64,000 nucleotides of DNA, from assembly GCF_001753165.1 (NCBI RefSeq), contig NZ_CP017448.1, positions 948,462 through 1,012,461 of the forward strand. The letters run 5' to 3'. This document shows, piece after piece, positions 28,256 to 36,509 of the stretch. How positions within the stretch are numbered: the first letter of the stretch is position 1; every line of letters begins with the position of its first letter. Below the pieces are notes generated by a model, which was not told the DNA's origin, searched no databases, and saw only the letters and a list, made by a program, of their open reading frames with translations. This DNA is from Acidihalobacter aeolianus (lineage in GTDB: Bacteria > Pseudomonadota > Gammaproteobacteria > DSM-5130 > Acidihalobacteraceae). Made by a program: the position numbers and the translations under genes.

Positions 28256-28293
28256 TCAGGGATGTCGGGAGGGCAACACCCCGGCATCCTGGT
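28256..28293. terminator. Imperfect inverted repeat between convergent genes
   Basis: The segment pairs AGGGATGTCGGG with CCCGGCATCCT (one bulge) around a loop of about 9 nt, in the 50-bp gap between the PEBP and PerM-like genes. It could serve both as a transcription stop. No uridine run is present. Confidence 0.35.
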
Positions 28294-28296
28294 TCG

Positions 28297-29340
28297 TCAG
28301 GACTCTCCAGAAGACTGTTCAGCTTCGCTCAGGCTGGCTTGTTGCTGGCTCCAGTAGGCCGAAAGACTGGCCGCGACGGGCAAGGCGAGCAACATGCCGA
28401 GGACCCCGTATAAGGCGCCACCGGCAAAAATCGACAGCAACACCATTGCAGGATGAACCTGTACGAAGCGCCCCACCAGAACAGGGGTCAGGATGGTATT
28501 GCCGATAAACTCGGTCAAACCGATGGTGCCGAGAATCATAAGGATATGGGATAAGTCGTGGTACTGCAGCACTGCGAGCAGCAGTGCGGGTAGACCGCCG
28601 AGGACGAACGAGGCGAAGGGCACCACGCTGACAATCCCCGCCAGTACACCGAGGACGAGACCGAGATCGATGCCGGTCAGTTCGAAGCCGATCGAGTAGC
28701 CGCAACCGATGGCCGCCATGACCATCAATTGGCCGTGGATGAAACGTCGGAACACGAGGTCGCTGCTCTGCAGAAATGCCTTGACATGGGCTCGCGCAGG
28801 GACACTCAGAAATGACTCAATGCCAGCGCTCAGGTTATGCCAGTCGCGCAGCAGGTAGAAGCTGATGATGGGGACCAGTGCAACCAGAACGGCGACCCGT
28901 ATCATGCCTGTCGCTGTGTTGAGCAGCGCACTGGGCGCTTCCAGCAGATGCGTACCCAGATGGCGTGCCTGCTGTTCCAGATTACTCGCGATGGCCCCCG
29001 GTGCAAGTGGCAGATGCAGCCGGTCGGCCAGGGTGGCCAGGGTGGTGTCCAGCAGATGGGCGTAACTAGGCAGGGCGTTCAGGAAGCGGCTGATTTGCCC
29101 CTGCAGGGCAGGGACGAGGCCGAGCAGCAATACCGCGATGCCAGTGAACACAACGATGAAGACCAGCATGATTGCTACCAGGCGCGGCATGTGTCGCTGC
29201 AGCCGGTCGACGAGTGGCACCAGAAGGTAGGCAAGCACCCAGGCGAGGACGAAAGGGACCAGTACGCCTTCGATGAGATAGAAGGTCAGGCCCAGAATGA
29301 ACAGACTTCCGAGCGTGGCAAAGGTACGCATGCTGAACAT
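28297..29340 (-). CDS. AI-2E/PerM family permease
   Basis: A 347-residue polytopic protein of the AI-2E transporter family (PerM/YhhQ-like TqsA type). Features: N-terminal helix block to about residue 90, a long amphipathic periplasmic/cytoplasmic segment (about 90-150), and the conserved C-terminal helices GLVLGVLAGIVSVVPFASFVLGGLPALLLA, and LTPVLVGRFVQVHPAMVLLSIFAGGALYGVLGM. Family members export autoinducer-2 or act as sodium/proton antiporters; no substrate can be assigned from sequence. ATG at 29340. Confidence 0.88.
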   Translation of the reverse strand: MFSMRTFATLGSLFILGLTFYLIEGVLVPFVLAWVLAYLLVPLVDRLQRHMPRLVAIMLVFIVVFTGIAVLLLGLVPALQGQISRFLNALPSYAHLLDTTLATLADRLHLPLAPGAIASNLEQQARHLGTHLLEAPSALLNTATGMIRVAVLVALVPIISFYLLRDWHNLSAGIESFLSVPARAHVKAFLQSSDLVFRRFIHGQLMVMAAIGCGYSIGFELTGIDLGLVLGVLAGIVSVVPFASFVLGGLPALLLAVLQYHDLSHILMILGTIGLTEFIGNTILTPVLVGRFVQVHPAMVLLSIFAGGALYGVLGMLLALPVAASLSAYWSQQQASLSEAEQSSGES

Positions 29341-29451
29341 TACCGGATATTACCTTGCGTGCGCACGGCTGTCCCGCGGACCTTGCCAGCGAGCGCTGCA
29401 AGGCTGAAAATTAGACGCATGAGTAAAAGCTAATACGCAGGAGCAGCAACT

Positions 29452-29721
29452 ATGTCGCAAGACAATGCATTGGCCTATCCCCGCAAGGTTACATATAACT
29501 TTTCACTGTGGGGTCTGGATCAGCCGGTTTCCCTGGAACTTGACGGGGTGCGTTATTTCGGGATGCTCAAGCATGTGCATGCCCCGCATCGTGGCCACAC
29601 GCCTTACGAAGTGGTTTTGACGGAGGTTTTCGAGCACGGGGCTAGCCGCAGGATTCCGCCCCGCATGGTCGAACTTTCGGATCCGTCCGACTTGACGTTT
29701 TTGCATCAGCACGGCCACTGA
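29452..29721 (+). CDS. Small uncharacterised protein
   Basis: Not recognised. An 89-residue soluble protein without a signal peptide, with a beta-rich look (KVTYNFSLWGLDQPVSLELDG, MLKHVHAPHRGHTPYEVVLTEVF) and a His-rich C-terminus (FLHQHGH). AGGAGCAGCAACT upstream of ATG 29452 is an acceptable RBS. It precedes the btaA promoter region, so co-regulation with betaine-lipid genes is possible but not shown. Confidence 0.65.
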   Translation: MSQDNALAYPRKVTYNFSLWGLDQPVSLELDGVRYFGMLKHVHAPHRGHTPYEVVLTEVFEHGASRRIPPRMVELSDPSDLTFLHQHGH

Positions 29722-29773
29722 TCCGATCATAATCATCATGCGCCGTGATTCCATTGCAGGCGGGGTCACGGCT

Positions 29774-29802
29774 CTGTCATAGGTAGTCCCTACACTCATA
29801 GT
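29774..29802 (+). promoter_or_regulatory. PHO-box-like half site upstream of btaA
   Basis: A perfect CTGTCAT (PHO-box 7-mer) at 29774-29780 is followed, at the expected 11-bp period, by a poorly matching AGTCCCT, and then by a CATAGT hexamer at 29797-29802 that could be a -10. The TSS would fall about 40 nt before the btaA GTG. One good half site is weak evidence. Confidence 0.3.
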
Positions 29803-29849
29803 CTTGTGTCGCCATCGAGCGACGTGGATGATCGTGTACAGGTACTGCC

Positions 29850-31052
29850 GTGAGCCGGACTCGACTTGCCGACAGAATCAACCAGAGGGTGTTCAACGCC
29901 CTGTATGCCAGGTCTCTGGTCTACAACACCTGCTGGGAGGACCCCGCGGTCGACCGGCATGCCTTGCGTATAGGCCCTGACGACCGCCTGCTGGTGATTA
30001 CCAGCGCCGGCTGCAACGTGCTCGACTATGCACTGTGCGGCCCCGCACGCATCCATGCGGTGGACGCCAATCCGCGCCAGACCGCGCTGCTCGAGCTCAA
30101 ACTCGCCGGTATCCGCCGGCTGCAGCACGACGACTTCTTCGCCTTGTTCGGGAGCGGGCGTCACGGCCAGGCGCGCGAGCTCTATCACGATGCCCTGCGC
30201 GACGACCTGTCGCCCTTCGCCCAGGGCTACTGGGATCGCCACATCGCCGCCTTCCTGCCCGGGCGCCGCGGCGGCAGCTTCTACTATTTCGGGCTCTCGG
30301 GTTGGGTTGCGCGAGGATTCCGTGCCTATATGAAGGTCCGCCCCGGGCTGCGTGATGCGGTCGAACGGGTACTGTCCGCCGCCGATCTCGATGAACAGCG
30401 CGAGCATTACGACCGCGATGTGGCACCGCGGTTGTGGGGGCGAGGGATGAACTGGGCCCTGTCGCGTCCATTCACCATGAGCCTGCTCGGTGTGCCTCAC
30501 CCGCAACGCGAGGAGGTCGTGCGCGGCCACGACAACGGTATCGCGGGCTTCATCCGCGAATCGGTGGAATACGTGTTCCGCCGGTTGCCGATCGCGGACA
30601 ACTATTTCTGGTCGCTGTACCTGCGTGGGCGCTACACGCCGGAATGCTGCCCCGAATATCTCAAGCCGGCGGGCTTTGCGGCGCTCAAGCACGGTCTGGC
30701 CGATTGCATCGAGCCGCACACTACCACCGTCACGGGTTTCCTGCAGCAGACCGACGAGCGTCTGTCGCGCTTCGTGCTGCTCGATCACATGGACTGGATG
30801 AGCGTGTATCACCCGCAGGCGCTGGTCGAGGAATGGCAGGCGATCGCGGAGCGCGCGACACCCGACGCCCGTCTGATTTTCCGCAGCGCGCATGCCGAAC
30901 CGGGTTATCTGGAGCAGTTGCACATTCCCGGGGTCGGCTCTTTGCAGGAGCGTTTCCGTTTCGAACGGGAACTGGCCGAGCGACTGCAGCCGCTCGACCG
31001 CGTGCACACCTACGCCGGGTTCCACATCGCGCAGCACCTGGCCGAGGCATGA
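29850..31052 (+). CDS. btaA: S-adenosylmethionine:diacylglycerol 3-amino-3-carboxypropyl transferase BtaA
   Basis: First enzyme of diacylglyceryl-trimethylhomoserine (DGTS) synthesis: it moves the aminocarboxypropyl group of SAM onto diacylglycerol. The 400-residue product matches the DUF3419/BtaA family: YNTCWEDPAVDRHAL at residues 25-39, the SAM-binding LLVITSAGCNVLDYAL (48-62), IHAVDANPRQTALLELK, a long helical middle, and DHMDWMSVYHP then RAHAEP-like RSAHAEPGYL near the end. It starts with GTG at 29850 and its stop overlaps the btaB ATG by 4 bp, the standard bacterial btaAB pair. Confidence 0.93.
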   Translation: MSRTRLADRINQRVFNALYARSLVYNTCWEDPAVDRHALRIGPDDRLLVITSAGCNVLDYALCGPARIHAVDANPRQTALLELKLAGIRRLQHDDFFALFGSGRHGQARELYHDALRDDLSPFAQGYWDRHIAAFLPGRRGGSFYYFGLSGWVARGFRAYMKVRPGLRDAVERVLSAADLDEQREHYDRDVAPRLWGRGMNWALSRPFTMSLLGVPHPQREEVVRGHDNGIAGFIRESVEYVFRRLPIADNYFWSLYLRGRYTPECCPEYLKPAGFAALKHGLADCIEPHTTTVTGFLQQTDERLSRFVLLDHMDWMSVYHPQALVEEWQAIAERATPDARLIFRSAHAEPGYLEQLHIPGVGSLQERFRFERELAERLQPLDRVHTYAGFHIAQHLAEA

Positions 31053-31780
31053 GCCTGCGCCAGGATGCCCGCGTGCTCTGGACCCTGCTGCGCGGCCAGC
31101 CGGCAGGCGGCAGCCATGCCGAACGACTGAATCGGTTCTACGGGCCGCAGGCCACGCGCTACGACGCCTTCCGTGACCGCCTGTTACATGGCCGCGGCGA
31201 TCTGCTGACGGCATTGGCAGGGTATCTGCCGCCCCGCGGCGGCCGACTGATCGAACTGGGCGCGGGCACGGGCTACAACCTCGGCTACCTCGGCGAGCGC
31301 ATCGACAGCCTGGAAAGCGCGGAGCTGATCGACGTCTGCGCGCCGCTGCTGGCGCAGGCCCGCCAGCGCTGGGCCGGGCGTCCTCAGGTGACGGTGCGCG
31401 AGGCCGACGCCACGCGCTATCGCCCGGACGTGCCTGCCGATGCGGTGTATTTCGCCTATGCGCTGACCATGATTCCGGACTGGTTCGCCGCGATCGACAA
31501 CGCCGTGCGCATGCTCAAGCCGGGCGGGGTGCTCGGGGTGGTCGATTTCTACGTTTCGCGTACCCACCCGGCACCGGGGCGGGTGCGCCACGGCACCCTG
31601 GCGCGGCATTTCTGGCCGGCCTGGTTCGGCCACGACGGCGTGCATCCCAGCCCGGATCACCTGCCGTATCTGATGTCGCGCCTCGCGCTGCTGCGCGTTG
31701 ACGAGCGGCGCGCGCCCGTGCCGTATCTGCCCGGACTGCGCGTCCCGTACTACCTCTTCGTCGGGCGCAAGCCCGCCTGA
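31049..31780 (+). CDS. btaB: Diacylglyceryl-homoserine N-methyltransferase BtaB
   Basis: Class I SAM methyltransferase that trimethylates diacylglyceryl-homoserine to DGTS. The 243-residue product has SAM motif I LIELGAGTGYNLGYLG (about 68-82), motif with VREADATRYRPD, and YFAYALTMIPDWFAAIDNAVRMLKPGGVLGVVDFYVS. The N-terminal RFYGPQATRYDAFRDRLLHGR is typical of BtaB and ubiquinone-type methyltransferases; the ATGA overlap with btaA identifies it. Its 3' end overlaps the convergent GNAT gene by 31 bp. Confidence 0.92.
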   Translation: MSLRQDARVLWTLLRGQPAGGSHAERLNRFYGPQATRYDAFRDRLLHGRGDLLTALAGYLPPRGGRLIELGAGTGYNLGYLGERIDSLESAELIDVCAPLLAQARQRWAGRPQVTVREADATRYRPDVPADAVYFAYALTMIPDWFAAIDNAVRMLKPGGVLGVVDFYVSRTHPAPGRVRHGTLARHFWPAWFGHDGVHPSPDHLPYLMSRLALLRVDERRAPVPYLPGLRVPYYLFVGRKPA

Positions 31781-32301
31781 TTTTCGGGCGCGTCGTCGCC
31801 GAGCCAGCGGTACATCACGTAGGCGTCGACCAGCCCGAGCGTGCGGTGACGGAAGGCGCGTGGGAGGGTGCCGACGATCTCGAAGCCGAGCTGCTGCCAC
31901 AGCCTCACCGCCACCGTATTGGTCGACACCACCAGGTTGTACTGCATCGCGAGATAACCCAGACGCCGTGCCGTCGCCAGCGAGTGGGTGTGCAGTGCTC
32001 GCGCCACGCCGCGGCCGCGCGCCTGCGGGGCGACGATGTAGCCGCAGTTGCAGACGTGCGCTCCGGGGCCGCCCTGGTTGGGCTTGATGTAGTAGCCGCC
32101 GAGCACTTGCCCCTCGCTAGCCGCGACATGGGTCTCGTCGGGCACCTCCAGCCACAGGCGCAGTCCCTCCTCGCGCCCGATGTCGGCCGGGTAGGGATAG
32201 CTGTCGCCGGCCTGGGCCACGCTCTGCACCAGGGCCCACAGGGCGTCCTCGTCGCCGGCCCGAGCCGGGCGGATATGCCATTCGGCGGTCGAGTCAGCCA
32301 T
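31750..32301 (-). CDS. GNAT acetyltransferase
   Basis: The 183-residue protein has the GNAT core: N-terminal strand IRPARAGDEDALWALV, acetyl-CoA motif A CNCGYIVAPQARGRGVARALHTHSLATA (R/Q-x-x-G-x-A), and LGYLAMQYNLVVSTNTVAVRLWQQLGFEIVGTLPRAF. Acceptor unknown. Start chosen at 32301 (MADSTAEWH); a 15-codon upstream extension looks artificial. It shares 31 bp of 3' end with btaB on the other strand, and both stop codons are inside the overlap. Confidence 0.85.
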   Translation of the reverse strand: MADSTAEWHIRPARAGDEDALWALVQSVAQAGDSYPYPADIGREEGLRLWLEVPDETHVAASEGQVLGGYYIKPNQGGPGAHVCNCGYIVAPQARGRGVARALHTHSLATARRLGYLAMQYNLVVSTNTVAVRLWQQLGFEIVGTLPRAFRHRTLGLVDAYVMYRWLGDDAPENQAGLRPTKR

Positions 32302-32473
32302 GGCGGGAGGCTGAGAGGGCGGTTTGTACGCAGCGATCGCGGGCATGCATGGGTATATTCCTGTTCGGGGAACGACATGATAGCCCGGCCGGCTGCGGAG
32401 GGCTGGGTGGTATGCTGCTTGCGTGTAAATTGGCTACGTGCAACGGCTATTCAGCCAACTGAGAGGAACAGGC

Positions 32474-33646
32474 ATGCCCCATGGTTTCGATCCCGCGGTC
32501 ACCCCGGAACGTCTGGGCACCGCTTCGCTCAAATGGGACGGGCGCAAGGCCCGTTTTGGTGCGGACGTGCTGCCACTGTGGGTGGCGGACATGGATTTCC
32601 CCGCACCGCCCTGCATCGTCGAGGCGCTGCAGCAGCGTGCCGCGCATCCGGTCTACGGCTATCCCTTCTTCGATGCCGAACTCAAGCGCGCCGTGCTTGG
32701 GTGGTACGAGCGCTGGCGCGGTTGGCGGGTGGACGAGGCGCATGTCGGCGTATTGCGCGGCGTGGTGCCGGCGCTGTACGCGGCCGTGCAGACCCTGACG
32801 GGGCCGGAAGACGGCGTGATTGTGATGACTCCGGTCTATCCCCATCTGTTCAAGGCCGTCGAGGCGCACGGCCGCCGCCTGCTGGTCAATCCGTTGCTGG
32901 AGGAAGGCGGCGAATACCGGATCGACTGGGCGCATCTCGAATCGCTGATGCCGCAGGCGCGGATGCTGCTGCTGTGCTCGCCGCACAACCCGGTCGGGCG
33001 TATCTGGACCCAGGACGAACTGATCCGGCTGCTGGCGCTTGCGCGACGCCACGGCGTCATCATCGTCAGCGACGAGGTGCACGGCGATCTGTCGTTCGAC
33101 GCCGCGAAGCGGCATCGGCCGTTCGGCAGTCTGCCCGGTGCCGAGCGCGGGGTGATCACCTTGGTTTCGGCGGGCAAGAGCTTCAATATCGCGGGACTGG
33201 AACTGGCGGTGTCGGTGATCGCGGATACGGGTCTGCGCGAGCGCTTCGACGAAGCCCTGCGTATCGGCGGGCTGGCGCATGCAAACCTGTTCGCGCTGGT
33301 GGGGGCAGAGGCCGGCTGGCGCGGCGGTGACGCCTGGCTGCGTGAGCTCGTGGCCTACCTTGCCGATACCGCGCAGTGGTTGCGCGGTGCGCTGGCGGAG
33401 GCCGTTCCGGCGATCCGCTATCGGCCGCCCGAGTTCGGTTATCTCGCCTGGCTGGACTGCCGGGGACTGGGATTGGACGATGCCACGTTGCAGCGCCGCA
33501 TGGTGCAGAACGCACGGGTAGGGCTGAATCCCGGTACCGACTTCGGCCCCGGTGGAGAAGGTTTCATGCGCCTGAATTTCGCCACCTCGCGCGCCGTGCT
33601 CGAATCGGCGCTGGAGCGCCTGGCGGGAGCGTTCGGGGCGGGCTAG
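32474..33646 (+). CDS. patB: PatB/MalY-type PLP C-S lyase (cystathionine beta-lyase)
   Basis: Fold-type I PLP enzyme of 390 residues. Hallmarks: LPLWVADMDFPAPP at about 33-46, PVYGYPFFDAELKRAVLGWY, the PLP-phosphate region VYPHLFKAVE, LLLCSPHNPVGRIWT (Asn-Pro), VIIVSDEVHGDL, and the Schiff-base lysine K235 in VSAGKSFNIAGL. This is the MalY/PatB branch, which cleaves cystathionine to homocysteine and can release sulfide from cysteine derivatives. ATG at 32474 follows GAGAGGAACAGG, a good RBS, and removes 12 doubtful upstream residues. Confidence 0.92.
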   Translation: MPHGFDPAVTPERLGTASLKWDGRKARFGADVLPLWVADMDFPAPPCIVEALQQRAAHPVYGYPFFDAELKRAVLGWYERWRGWRVDEAHVGVLRGVVPALYAAVQTLTGPEDGVIVMTPVYPHLFKAVEAHGRRLLVNPLLEEGGEYRIDWAHLESLMPQARMLLLCSPHNPVGRIWTQDELIRLLALARRHGVIIVSDEVHGDLSFDAAKRHRPFGSLPGAERGVITLVSAGKSFNIAGLELAVSVIADTGLRERFDEALRIGGLAHANLFALVGAEAGWRGGDAWLRELVAYLADTAQWLRGALAEAVPAIRYRPPEFGYLAWLDCRGLGLDDATLQRRMVQNARVGLNPGTDFGPGGEGFMRLNFATSRAVLESALERLAGAFGAG

Positions 33647-33773
33647 CCGGCCGCGGCCGCTCTTCGCGGTCTCTCTTCGGACGTTCCTGCCGGCACGACA
33701 GGGTGGGCTCCGGCCCCCGGGGCCTGAATCGCCACCGGGTACACGGGCATTGCGTGACTTTGCCGCCGTGCGC

Positions 33774-34361
33774 TCAGACTGCCCCGAGCGGCGCGACCTC
33801 ACGGCCGAAGATCTCGTTCCAGATCTGCGCCATGCCGGCGTACATGGCGGACGCGCCGCATACGATGCCCTCGTAGCCGGCGAAGGTGCCGAGGCCCTTG
33901 TTTCCGGTCAGTTCAGTAGCCGCCAGCAGGAAGAAAAGCACGGTCAAGGTCGCGAACACGACCTGCAGCGCGCGATTGATGCGCAGGGTGGGGACGAACA
34001 GGATGCCGGTGAAGATACCCCACATGATCAGGTAGGCCGCGAGGTCATGCGAGCCGGTAGCCGCTACCCCGGTGTCCATCTTGGCCATCATGATCAACCC
34101 GACGAGGCTCAGCCAGAACAGGCCGTACGAGGTGAACGCTACCGTGCCGAAGGTGTTGCCCTTCTTCCATTCCATGATCCCGGCGAAAACCTGGGCCATG
34201 CCACCGTAGAAGATGCCCATGGACAGGATCATGGTGTCCAGGGGCAGAAGACCCGCGTTGTGCAGGTTCAGCAGGACGGTGGTCATGCCGAAGCCCATCA
34301 GACCCAGCGGGGCGGGATTTGAGGTCGTGTCTGCGAGTTTGAGGGTCTCTTGTGCTTGCAT
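33774..34361 (-). CDS. satP: Acetate/succinate permease SatP (GPR1/FUN34/YaaH)
   Basis: The 195-residue protein has six predicted membrane helices and the family N-terminal motif NPAPLGLMGFGMTT at about residues 15-29. SatP-like channels move acetate or succinate with protons across the inner membrane. In acid environments such permeases could cause or relieve weak-acid stress, but direction is not predictable. ATG at 34361 with GGAGTGATTC before it. 33647-33773 between patB and satP is a 127-bp spacer with no gene seen. Confidence 0.92.
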   Translation of the reverse strand: MQAQETLKLADTTSNPAPLGLMGFGMTTVLLNLHNAGLLPLDTMILSMGIFYGGMAQVFAGIMEWKKGNTFGTVAFTSYGLFWLSLVGLIMMAKMDTGVAATGSHDLAAYLIMWGIFTGILFVPTLRINRALQVVFATLTVLFFLLAATELTGNKGLGTFAGYEGIVCGASAMYAGMAQIWNEIFGREVAPLGAV

Positions 34362-34567
34362 CGAATCACTCCTGATATTTGCGTGTTTTAGTTATCTACT
34401 AAGGGCCCTGTGGAGGGAGATGCCTTGGCTGCGACACTGGGCCGATTAGCGCTTTCCCATGCTTCCATGAGGATAGGCGATGCCCCGTTCACCGAGTGCA
34501 GACCAGTTCTGCGCCGCAGCGGCCGGGGAGTATACAGGCGAGGGCAGGATGCGCGGCCGTCCGTTGT

Positions 34568-35449
34568 TCAGAGTCCGAGTGCGGAAAGATCAAGCTGTCC
34601 GGCGTGCGTGGGCGGGCACCAGAAGTAGGCTCCGGTCAGCGGCCTTGAATAGCCGAACAGTGCATCGGCAATCCCGTCGTCAAGTCCTGTCATGCGGCGC
34701 AGAGCAGTTTCGAAGGCATAGAACGAATGGCCAAAGGCGACGAACATCAGCCCACCGTCGTCGCCTTCGGTCCAGGGCATGGAGCGGCGGAACATGAATG
34801 CCGGCGGTTCGAAGCTTTCCTGGGCGGTGCGCTTGACGTGTGCGCTGGCCGGGGCGTGTTCCAGTTCTTCGTTGTCGTCGCGACGCCGCCCGATGACGTC
34901 GTCACGGGGTGCGTCCGGCAGTGCGTCGAAGCCGTCGAAATCGTGCAGCCACTGCTGTACCGCGACATAGCTCGATCCGATCATCGGGTCGGCGGGGTCG
35001 GTCACGATGGCCGTGGCGCGTGCCTCTTCGCCCTTCGGGTTTTCCGTACCGTCCTCGTAGCCGGTCAGGTCCAGTCCATCGCCGTGGCGGAATAGCGACA
35101 CGGACTGCATAGGAACAAAGGCCGGTTCGAGCAGGGATTCTATTTCACGCCCGCGGTGGAACAGTTCACCCGGTTCGCCATCGCGCAGCCAGCACCACAG
35201 GGCGGCAGGCGTGGAGGGCACTTCGATGCCCGGGCCTGCTAGGGCGGGGAAGGTCTTCAGGCCGGGGATGTCGGCTTTCAGTGCAGCGGCGAGAGAGGCG
35301 CCAATGCCGACCACGATTTCGCTACCGTCGGTCGCGGTGGCCAGTCTGCTCAGTGCCTCCCGGGCATGCCCGATGTCTTCCAGATCGAAGAAGATGTGGC
35401 GCGCGAACTTCGGCAGTGGGGCGAGGATACCCGGTTGTTCTGGGAACAT
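34568..35449 (-). CDS. DyP-type heme peroxidase
   Basis: The 293-residue protein has the dye-decolourising peroxidase hallmarks: GxxDG at G130-Y-E-D133-G134 (distal Asp) and the proximal heme His in ASAHVKRTA (H204), followed by FMFRRSMPW and FVAFGHSFYAFE. Length and lack of signal peptide match class B (YfeX/YfeU-like) enzymes, which are cytoplasmic and may handle porphyrins or be encapsulin cargo. No encapsulin gene and no export signal are present in the window. ATG at 35449 is preceded by AGGAGACG. Confidence 0.93.
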   Translation of the reverse strand: MFPEQPGILAPLPKFARHIFFDLEDIGHAREALSRLATATDGSEIVVGIGASLAAALKADIPGLKTFPALAGPGIEVPSTPAALWCWLRDGEPGELFHRGREIESLLEPAFVPMQSVSLFRHGDGLDLTGYEDGTENPKGEEARATAIVTDPADPMIGSSYVAVQQWLHDFDGFDALPDAPRDDVIGRRRDDNEELEHAPASAHVKRTAQESFEPPAFMFRRSMPWTEGDDGGLMFVAFGHSFYAFETALRRMTGLDDGIADALFGYSRPLTGAYFWCPPTHAGQLDLSALGL

Positions 35450-35512
35450 GACGTCTCCTGGAAATGGCGAGGAGACGATAGCGTAGCAGCCTGTGCGAGA
35501 GACTGACGAGGG

Positions 35513-35836
35513 TCAGTCGTTGTCGATGTCGCGGGCCTCTTCCTGGAGTTCCTGCGATTCTTCTGCGGCTTCCTGGACAGCCGATTCAACCTCGCTGATC
35601 TCGTGTTCCGCGCGGGCGGCGCTGTGCGCACGCTCCTGGGCGATGATCTGTGTGGTCTCGCGCGGGGGCAGCATGATGAGCGAGTCGATGTGCGGCACCA
35701 GGGCTTGATCCGGGGCGGCGACGTTGATCGGTGCCTGCAGATGCACCCCTTCGTCCGCGAAGGCGGATGGCGCGCACAGCAATAGGCCCGCCGTTGTCAG
35801 GGAAAGAAAAATGCTGCTTGTCGCTCTGTATGACAT
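35513..35836 (-). CDS. Small exported acidic coiled-coil protein
   Basis: A 107-residue product: signal peptide (about 1-26, AFA/D), a short beta segment, then an acidic helix tail (ERAHSAARAEHEISEVESAVQEAAEESQELQEEARDID) with heptad-like spacing that suggests a coiled coil. No cysteines after the signal. Not recognised. Start ATG 35836 is chosen at the signal peptide; the frame is open to 35935 but those residues are unlike a protein N-terminus. Confidence 0.7.
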   Translation of the reverse strand: MSYRATSSIFLSLTTAGLLLCAPSAFADEGVHLQAPINVAAPDQALVPHIDSLIMLPPRETTQIIAQERAHSAARAEHEISEVESAVQEAAEESQELQEEARDIDND

Positions 35837-35956
35837 ACGCGCCTCTGGGTTCAGGGCGGGACGGTCTGACGCCGCGTGCGCAGAGCATAGCACAGTGCCG
35901 GACCGTCCCTGTTTGACCTGTAACACGTTCGTCACCGAGATTCGGTTCCCTCGGGC

Positions 35957-36409
35957 TTACCCGCAGCAGCTCTCGGACGAGGCAGTGGACGGGGGCGGGC
36001 AGCAGGCCCCTTCGGCAGTCTCCTGCCCGAGGGCCTCGCTGAACAGCGGTATTGCGCCCAGGGTGTGGAAGGTTTCCCAGGGAATCCCTTGTGGGTCCTG
36101 CACCCAGTATTTGTCCGAACGAGCGTAGCAGCAGGTGGCATTTTCCTGAGCGGTGCCGTCGATGCCGGCGGCTTCAAGGCGCTGCCGGATGGCCGCGAGT
36201 TCCTCTTCGCTCTCGCTCTGCAGGCCGACGTGATCGACGCCCGGCTTGGCGCCGCGGGAGGAAATGGCGAAGTTGATGCGCGGATCGTCGAGCTGCCACT
36301 TGGCGTAGTCGTCGTGTTTTACGGTCGGTTCGGTGCCGAAGACGGCGCTGTAGAAGGCGATGTTGCGCTCCAGGTCGTCGACGGCGATATGCAGATGGAA
36401 TCGGCTCAT
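35957..36409 (-). CDS. arsI: ArsI-like C-As lyase (VOC superfamily)
   Basis: The 150-residue protein is of the ArsI/CadI glyoxalase-fold group. Visible features match ArsI: H5/H7 in the first strand, H60 in GVDHVGL, E112 in PWETF (iron ligands), the vicinal Cys93-Cys94 in TCCYARSDK, which in ArsI bind trivalent organoarsenical, and extra Cys pairs near the C-terminus (CC at 136-137 and 148-149). ArsI oxidatively breaks the carbon-arsenic bond of methylarsenite. CadI (cadmium-inducible) proteins are close homologues, so substrate must be tested. Divergent from arsC, 100 bp apart. Confidence 0.85.
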   Translation of the reverse strand: MSRFHLHIAVDDLERNIAFYSAVFGTEPTVKHDDYAKWQLDDPRINFAISSRGAKPGVDHVGLQSESEEELAAIRQRLEAAGIDGTAQENATCCYARSDKYWVQDPQGIPWETFHTLGAIPLFSEALGQETAEGACCPPPSTASSESCCG

Positions 36410-36440
36410 GTTGATCTCCGGTGAAGGGTCAGGCGTTATG

Positions 36441-36494
36441 GCCTGAATATATTCGTGAGAGCATATATACTACTTGCCATATGTTTCTGGCAAG
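36441..36494. promoter_or_regulatory. Divergent arsI / arsC regulatory region
   Basis: Within the 100-bp gap two palindromes are present: GAATATATTC (36445-36454), a perfect 10-bp palindrome followed by a second AT-rich ATATAT stretch, and CTTGCCA-N8-TGGCAAG (36473-36494), a perfect 7-bp inverted repeat 15 nt before the arsC ATG. Either could be the operator of an ArsR/SmtB regulator, or the second a leader hairpin. The TATATA runs may be -10 boxes. Confidence 0.45.
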
Positions 36495-36509
36495 CCTGTG
36501 GAGGATCGG

